Assembly: GCA_002197995.1 (NCBI GenBank)
Contig: NGZR01000003.1
Location: 1,364,001 to 1,428,000 of the forward strand
Direction of reading: 5' to 3'
Source: Gaeumannomyces sp. JS-464
Taxonomy: Eukaryota; Ascomycota; Sordariomycetes; Magnaporthales; Magnaporthaceae
DNA: 64,000 nucleotides
Within the stretch, counting starts at the first letter, position 1. Each line of letters begins with the position of its first letter. Shown in pieces: positions 59,069-64,000 of this stretch. The position numbers were made by a program, and so were the translations under genes. The notes beneath the pieces were generated by a model that did no database searches, was not told the origin of the DNA, and saw nothing but the letters and a program-made list of their open reading frames with translations.

Positions 59069-60466
59069 ATGGCCGAGAAGCCCTCGGTCCTCATTATAGG
59101 AGGGCTGGGGTACATTGGCCGCTTCCTGGCCCTCCACATCCACCAAAATGAGCTCGCCTCCGAGGTCAGGCTGGTCGACAAGGTCCTTCCGCAGTTGGCC
59201 TGGCTTGCCCCCGAGTTTGACGCCGCGTGCTCTGCCGGAAAGTTCGTCCAGGCCGACGCGAGCAGAGAGCGTGAGTCTTGTCGCCCCCCTCTTCCCACCT
59301 TCGTCCTTACCCCGCCGTCGCAAGCAAAAAAAGAAAGGAGGGAAAGACGACGAGAAAGGCAATGGTGATGGGAGCAACGGATGGACTCGTTTCTTTTCTA
59401 ACCAGCAGCCATTGCCACCGCAGAGTCGCTAGCACGCATATTCGACCGCGCCGACGGCAGACAGTGGGACTATGTCTTCAACTGCGGCGGCGAGACCAGG
59501 TACTCGCAGGAGGATGAGGTCTACAGGCTGCGCTCGCTCGCCCTGTCGCTCGCCGTCGGCAAGGAGGCCGCCAAGCGCAAGGTCAAGCTCTTCGTGGAGC
59601 TGAGCACCGGCATGATCTACAAGCCCGACTCGCAGCCGAGCAAAGAGGGGACAAGCAGAAGCCGTGGAGCAAGATTGCTGTCTTCAAGCAGCAGGCTGAG
59701 GAGCAGCTCTCCAAGATCGAGGGGTGAGTCGCGACCCCGTCGCTGTCCGAGACCGACAGGTGGCCTCGTCAAAAGCCATGGGCTCGTCGTGGGATGCGTG
59801 GGTTTGCTGACAAGTGATGGTGGCCTCGCCCTGAATAGTCTGAACCTGGTCATTGTCCGACTGGCGCACGTGTACGGGCCGTACGCGTCTCAATGGGTCG
59901 CGACGGCGCTCTGCATGGCGCGTGTGTACAAGGAGAGAAAGGAAGATATGAAGTGGCTGTGGACCAAAGAGCTCCGCACTAACACAGTGCACATACACGA
60001 CGTCACCCGCGCCCTCTGGGCAATCGCGGCGTGGTACGACGCCGGCAAGGCCAAGTGGGACGAGGCCTCGATGGGTGCCGTTCCCACTTTCAATATTGTC
60101 GACAAGGGCGTAACGACGCAGGGTGTCATGGCGGAGCTGATCGGCCAGATCTTCGACATCGAGACGGGCTTCCAGGGCCAGCTGATCAGCACGTTTGCAA
60201 AGCTCAACATGGACAACGTGGTCGACGAGGTCAACGACAACATGCTGGGCCCCTGGGCCGAGCTGCTCAAGAAGGCCGGCATCAGCCGCCCCGGACCTCT
60301 GACGCCCTTTATGGAGAAGGAGCTGCTCAAGGATACGGACCTGAGCATGGACGGCAGCCGACTCGAGTCAGTCGTCGGCTTCTCGTATGAGCGTCCCAAA
60401 ATGACCAAGGAGCTCCTCGAGGAGGTGATTGAGAGCTACAAGAGGATGAGATGGTGGCCCGAATGA
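59069..60466 (+). CDS. Extended short-chain dehydrogenase/NAD-dependent epimerase family protein
   Basis: Exons are 59069-59270, 59406-59723 and 59839-60466; the product is 382 residues. The N-terminal Rossmann motif is IIGGLGYIGR, followed by an acidic residue at the end of the second strand (LVDK), both typical of NAD-binding extended SDRs. VELSTGMIY matches the serine strand and LVIVRLAHVYGPY the later substrate-loop strand. The expected YxxxK pair is not evident; the position reads PWSKIAVFK, so activity is doubtful. The first acceptor is a CAGCAG tandem, giving two possible products that differ by one alanine. One G is missing from the run at 59647-59650. The substrate is unknown. Confidence 0.82.
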
Positions 60467-62329
60467 TTTGGCTCTAGGGTTATGATTTCGCCAACCCCGC
60501 AACCACCACGACCAAATACCAACCGTCGATGACTTGGAAGAGAAAGAGAACAAAGATACCATTACATCATGTAAGGGCTCCGGTTTAGAGATGGGCAACA
60601 CGACATAAAAAGTTGCTGGGGCAATCTTGAAAACACCCTTCTCCAGCTTAGTGGGTGAGAGCGTGCGCACCACCGGCCGAGTGCTTGACAAATACCCTCT
60701 CTCTTCCTCCATCCCCTCACGAACCGACCCACCTCCACGTCCCCTCCGACGATCATGAGGTGGCTCTTGGCGCCGCCAAGCGACGGGGAGCGTATCTTGG
60801 AAAAGGAGCCAAGCGGCGTGACCAGGTTTGGTCGGCTCCGCTACATCCCGGAGGACGAAAGGCTAGGCATCCAGCAAAATAAAATAAAAAAGGAAGAAAA
60901 AAAAGAAAAGAAGAAAAGAAAAAAGAAAATTCAAGGAGAAAAGCAGGCCAAAGGTGTTTCGGATTTTACCATGTTCTACGGCTGCTTCTCGCGGAGGCGA
61001 TACCGAGTGCCCGCTCCCTTTTCTTTTCAGTTTCCGGAACCCCAGGCCGACAGGTTTGAGACCCAATGTATTATCACCGATATCCGTCTAATGTTTGTTG
61101 ATACACCCTTTTCCCGCACTTGTTTCCCCTTTATTCATGCATCTTTTCCTATCATTCATGCTATGTTTTAGCCTTGCGTCTTGGACTGCATTGTGGGATG
61201 ACGACAGACATCTTTGGGCCCGCGGACAGCATAATGTTACTCGGCATGCACACAACAGCTCGAGTCATCCCGAGAGTGTGACCAGACAATGGATGCGCGG
61301 CAATCGCGATGGCGCGGATGGACGTAAAAGAGGGCGGGCGTCGTGTGGGGGTACGCCGTACGCTGTACGAGGGAAGTTGTCAAGCCGCTCCGCGGGTACC
61401 TACAGTATTGATGCACAAGCAAGCACCTGGGCAGCCGAGGTCTTGGTCTGATGTCGGCTTGGTGGTGCATCCATCCAATCGGCGGGCTTTCTATTTCGGT
61501 GACTGAAATGTATGTCTCTCGAAAGCCTCCAACCACCTGGGCTCCTACGCTGCTCAGTTGACGAACGACAGGATCTTGCAGAAACCTTCCTTCATCCCAC
61601 TCATCGCTGTAGTCCATTTTGCCTTTGATACGGCTTCCGAGTGGGTACTATTTTAGTCGTGGTATGCATGTCGGGAGAATGGGGGTGGAACTTGTGTGAG
61701 GTTGTTATGCCTCGGCTCGCCCGCACTTGGGGGTCTTTCGTGACGCACCCACGGGCACCCTGCCCCTTTGTTTCCTCTTGTGGCAATCCCACCCATCACC
61801 TGGATAACCCAGGCCGGCACGCAAGGTATCATCCAGCGGACCGCGTAAATCAAAAGCTGGGGGGATCATCCATGGGCTGCTGGCTGGGCCATGGGCGCGA
61901 GTATAAAGACCCGGGGTAGGACCCAGTCCCAAGTCGACCCCTCCTCCTGACCAGTCCAAGTGCGACCGACCGACCTTAACCCCTGGCTCTTCTTCGCTCG
62001 ACTTTCCCACTCGTGTGCGTCTCGGTTGTTTTTGCATACGAGGGAGCTAGTGCGATTACCTCGCCAGCCTTGTCCACCACTACCTACCTTAGGTACCGAT
62101 ATAACCAACCTATCAAGCCGGTTACAAAACGTGTCTCTAGCTCTGGCAGTCTAGAGGAAAAAAAAAAAAAAAAAAAAAAAGAGCCCCCAACGTCGACCTC
62201 GATCAAATAATCTCTACCTAGACACAAGCCCGTCGCCGAGCCTTTTTCTTGGCCTTTCCTGTTCCCCAGGCCTTAGCTACCCCGCATTCCGCAGTTCTCA
62301 ACAAGCAAAGCCGAAAAGCTTCGCCCGCC
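60467..62329. other. Intergenic region
   Basis: No supported gene lies in these 1.9 kb. A purine-rich A/G tract spans about 60878-60946, and an A run of 22 bases lies at 62159-62180. A TATA box at 61902 suggests that the right 430 bases are the leader of the next gene. Confidence 0.5.
61902..61907 (+). promoter_or_regulatory. Putative TATA box of the lipocalin-like gene
   Basis: TATAAA is flanked by GC-rich sequence and lies 428 bases upstream of the ATG at 62330, with a C/T-rich leader between. Confidence 0.4.
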
Positions 62330-63266
62330 ATGGCCGCCCCACCATCCAAGACGCTGAAGGACCTGAATGGGAAGTGGGTTATGGTAAGTTTCTTTGTTTG
62401 TCTGGGTTCTTTTGCGTAACGGAAGTCGGTGGGCGTGGAGTTGTGAGACGAGAGAAAAAGACAGAGAAATAGAGAAGGAATGGTGAAAAAAAAAAAAAAA
62501 AAGAGTGGGTGTGCTGGTTTGGCAACCCGGCATCACGTCATACACCCAATGGCGGCAGACGGTAGCTCCGGCCCAGGAGAGAAACGAGGGGGTGAAGTTG
62601 ATTTGTCTCGCAGCCCGACCCGATCCGTTTCGTCTCCCTGGTTTTTGAGACACGGGCAGCAACTGCTGCCGCTGTGGAATAAGGGAGAAAAGAAAAAAGG
62701 AAAGAAAGAAAAAAGCTAACAACCCCCAGAACAAAACCCTCTCGGACAACACCGAGCCGGCGCTGGCGCTCCAGGGCATCGCCTGGCTCGTGCGCAAGGG
62801 CATCTCGGTGGCGTCGGTGACGCTCAACATCAAGGAGTACACGGGGGCGCCCAAGCCGCCGTCGACGGCGGCCGACGAGACCGTGCACATCGACATCGTC
62901 CAGACGGCCACGGGCGGCATCAAGGGCACGTCCGAGTACCGCTGCCTCGACAGCGTCGCGCGCGAGCACTCGGACTGGCTGTTCGGGAAGGTGTCGGGCC
63001 GCACGCGCTGGGTCAAGCGGGCCGACGTCGCCGACGAGTTCCTCAAGCGCGGCTGGATCGAGGAGGAGGGCGGCGAGGGCGAGCACATCGAGAGCTTGGC
63101 CGAGAGCGTCGACAACGGCTGGGTCGCGCTGCAGATCTGGGGGTTCCAGCTCATCGGGGGCGAGAGGATGTACACGCGCAACATTGTCGTGTCTAAGGGC
63201 GCCGAGAGGGTCGAGATGCGGCTGGTGTACGACTGGGCGGGCGAGGAGATCGACTTTGAGATCTAG
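62330..63266 (+). CDS. Small lipocalin-like cytosolic protein
   Basis: Exons 62330-62383 and 62730-63266 give 196 residues; the 346-base intron (GTAAGT...CCCCAG, GCTAAC branch) is in phase 0. The protein starts with a lipocalin-type opening, LKDLNGKWVMNKTLSDN, then shows alternating strands (VASVTLNIKEYTG, ETVHIDIVQTA, EMRLVYDWAGEEIDFEI). This matches a fungal lipocalin- or nitrobindin-like barrel family known mostly as uncharacterised proteins. No signal peptide is present. A hydrophobic ligand is a fair guess but is not shown. The frame is intact, although the intron contains a 17-base A run and the 3' side a 29-base T run. Confidence 0.72.
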
Positions 63267-63289
63267 AGGAGGACAGGCGGTGTTGGAAT

Positions 63290-63320
<31 letters not shown>

Positions 63321-63702
63321 GTTGTCTGCCTGCTTAGAGTCATTTTGCTATCCTCGGTACCAGCTCACGCGTATGTTCGAGACATGTCAAATCAAAAAAT
63401 GGCCAATGTTGAATAGCTCTCAAAAAGATGTACCTGCCCGGGCAAGAAAAGCCACGCCCCTGCCCGTAGTATCAAAAATCCCATGAACGCCTGTTGATGC
63501 CCTCTCCAGATGACAGAACTCAAACTCCAGTTCGCCGTTGAGCCTCCTTCCGCCAAGTATTTCCTGTCTCTTCTTTTTTTTCTTTTTCTTTTTCTGGTCC
63601 CCTATTTTTCTTCCCCTCTCACACCCTGAACCCCCATCACACATCTACTCAGGGATAGTCGATCCCTCACATCACCCCACCAATCCCGCCGCCGCCAGCC
63701 TC
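63267..63702. other. Convergent 3' region with a 29-base T tract
   Basis: The gap between two tail-to-tail genes holds an uninterrupted T run at 63292-63320, just after the lipocalin-like stop, and a T/C-rich stretch near 63570-63600. No gene is seen. Confidence 0.6.
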
Positions 63703-64000
63703 CTAGGCCGGACGCCTCTTGGCAAACTCCTCGAGGTCCGCGGCGGTCGCGACGCCCAGCACGAAGCGGCGGCGGTCGTCCGTCACGACGGCAAAGTCCT
63801 GCTTCTGGCCGCCGTGGTTTGCGCCCTCGAAGAAGGCCTCCAGCTCCTCGAGCGGTGTGTCGAGCGTGATGACCGTGTAGGGGCTGCCCCCCTTCCCCCT
63901 CCGGAAGCGCGTCATGACGGTTCGGATCTCGTCCTCGGGTTTTGCTTTCCCTTCCTCGATCAGCCGCTGCAGGTTCGGGATGGCGATGTAGCCCAGCAGG
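63703..64000 (-). CDS. Small CBS-domain protein, 5' part beyond the window
   Basis: The visible 99 residues are the C-terminal CBS motif and continue past the right edge. Segments such as LLGYIAIPNLQRLIEEGK, VITLDTPLEELEAFFEG and QDFAVVTDDRRRFVLGVAT are typical of the small fungal proteins often annotated cystathionine beta-synthase. Those proteins consist only of a CBS pair and lack the PLP enzyme domain. A true cystathionine beta-synthase C-terminus cannot be excluded until the upstream part is seen. CBS pairs usually bind adenosyl ligands. The stop is TAG at 63705-63703 on the minus strand. Confidence 0.75.
   Translation of the reverse strand, partial: LLGYIAIPNLQRLIEEGKAKPEDEIRTVMTRFRRGKGGSPYTVITLDTPLEELEAFFEGANHGGQKQDFAVVTDDRRRFVLGVATAADLEEFAKRRPA

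Overview
This window is a stretch of filamentous ascomycete nuclear DNA. The genes have short GT-AG introns with CTAAC-type branch sites, pyrimidine-rich promoters and the protein families of Pezizomycotina. A large class III adenylate cyclase, a CFEM protein and a lipase-NACHT-ankyrin NLR fit a Sordariomycete. Magnaporthales is a guess that I cannot prove from the sequence.

I can support 18 protein-coding genes, one cut by the right edge. In order: a secreted DUF3455 protein (+), a CFEM GPI-type protein (-), a PMR1-type Ca2+/Mn2+ ATPase (+), an NLR-like NACHT/ankyrin protein (+), COG4 (+), a PSI-like one-pass membrane protein (+), the small molybdopterin synthase subunit (-), ribosomal protein S28 (-), dynamitin (+), an RTC4-like protein (+), adenylate cyclase (+), a DUF3602 protein (+), ATG22 (+), a BAH-PHD reader (+), F-actin capping protein beta (+), an extended SDR (+), a small lipocalin-like protein (+) and a small CBS-domain protein (-, partial). 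Long gene-free stretches lie at 1-7123, 30413-34202, 41548-43555, 44311-46592 and 54710-59068. I found no convincing tRNA, rRNA, transposon or CRISPR array.

The genes form no obvious pathway cluster. PMR1 and COG4 are both Golgi genes, but the NLR-like gene lies between them. The two secreted-protein genes sit tail to tail at the left. Adenylate cyclase (cAMP signalling), ATG22 (vacuolar amino-acid efflux), dynamitin and capping protein (cytoskeleton) and S28 are conserved housekeeping or signalling genes.

The strongest overall signal is technical. Eight otherwise well-conserved genes carry about 20 frame breaks, mostly single bases missing from or added to short G, C or T runs, and the protein continues immediately in another frame. 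This looks like homopolymer error in the assembly rather than gene decay. The best biological leads are the lipase-NACHT-ankyrin NLR with near-identical 90-bp ankyrin units, the BAH protein whose PHD finger is split by about 165 residues, and a dispersed TACCTAGGTA-type palindrome confined to intergenic DNA.
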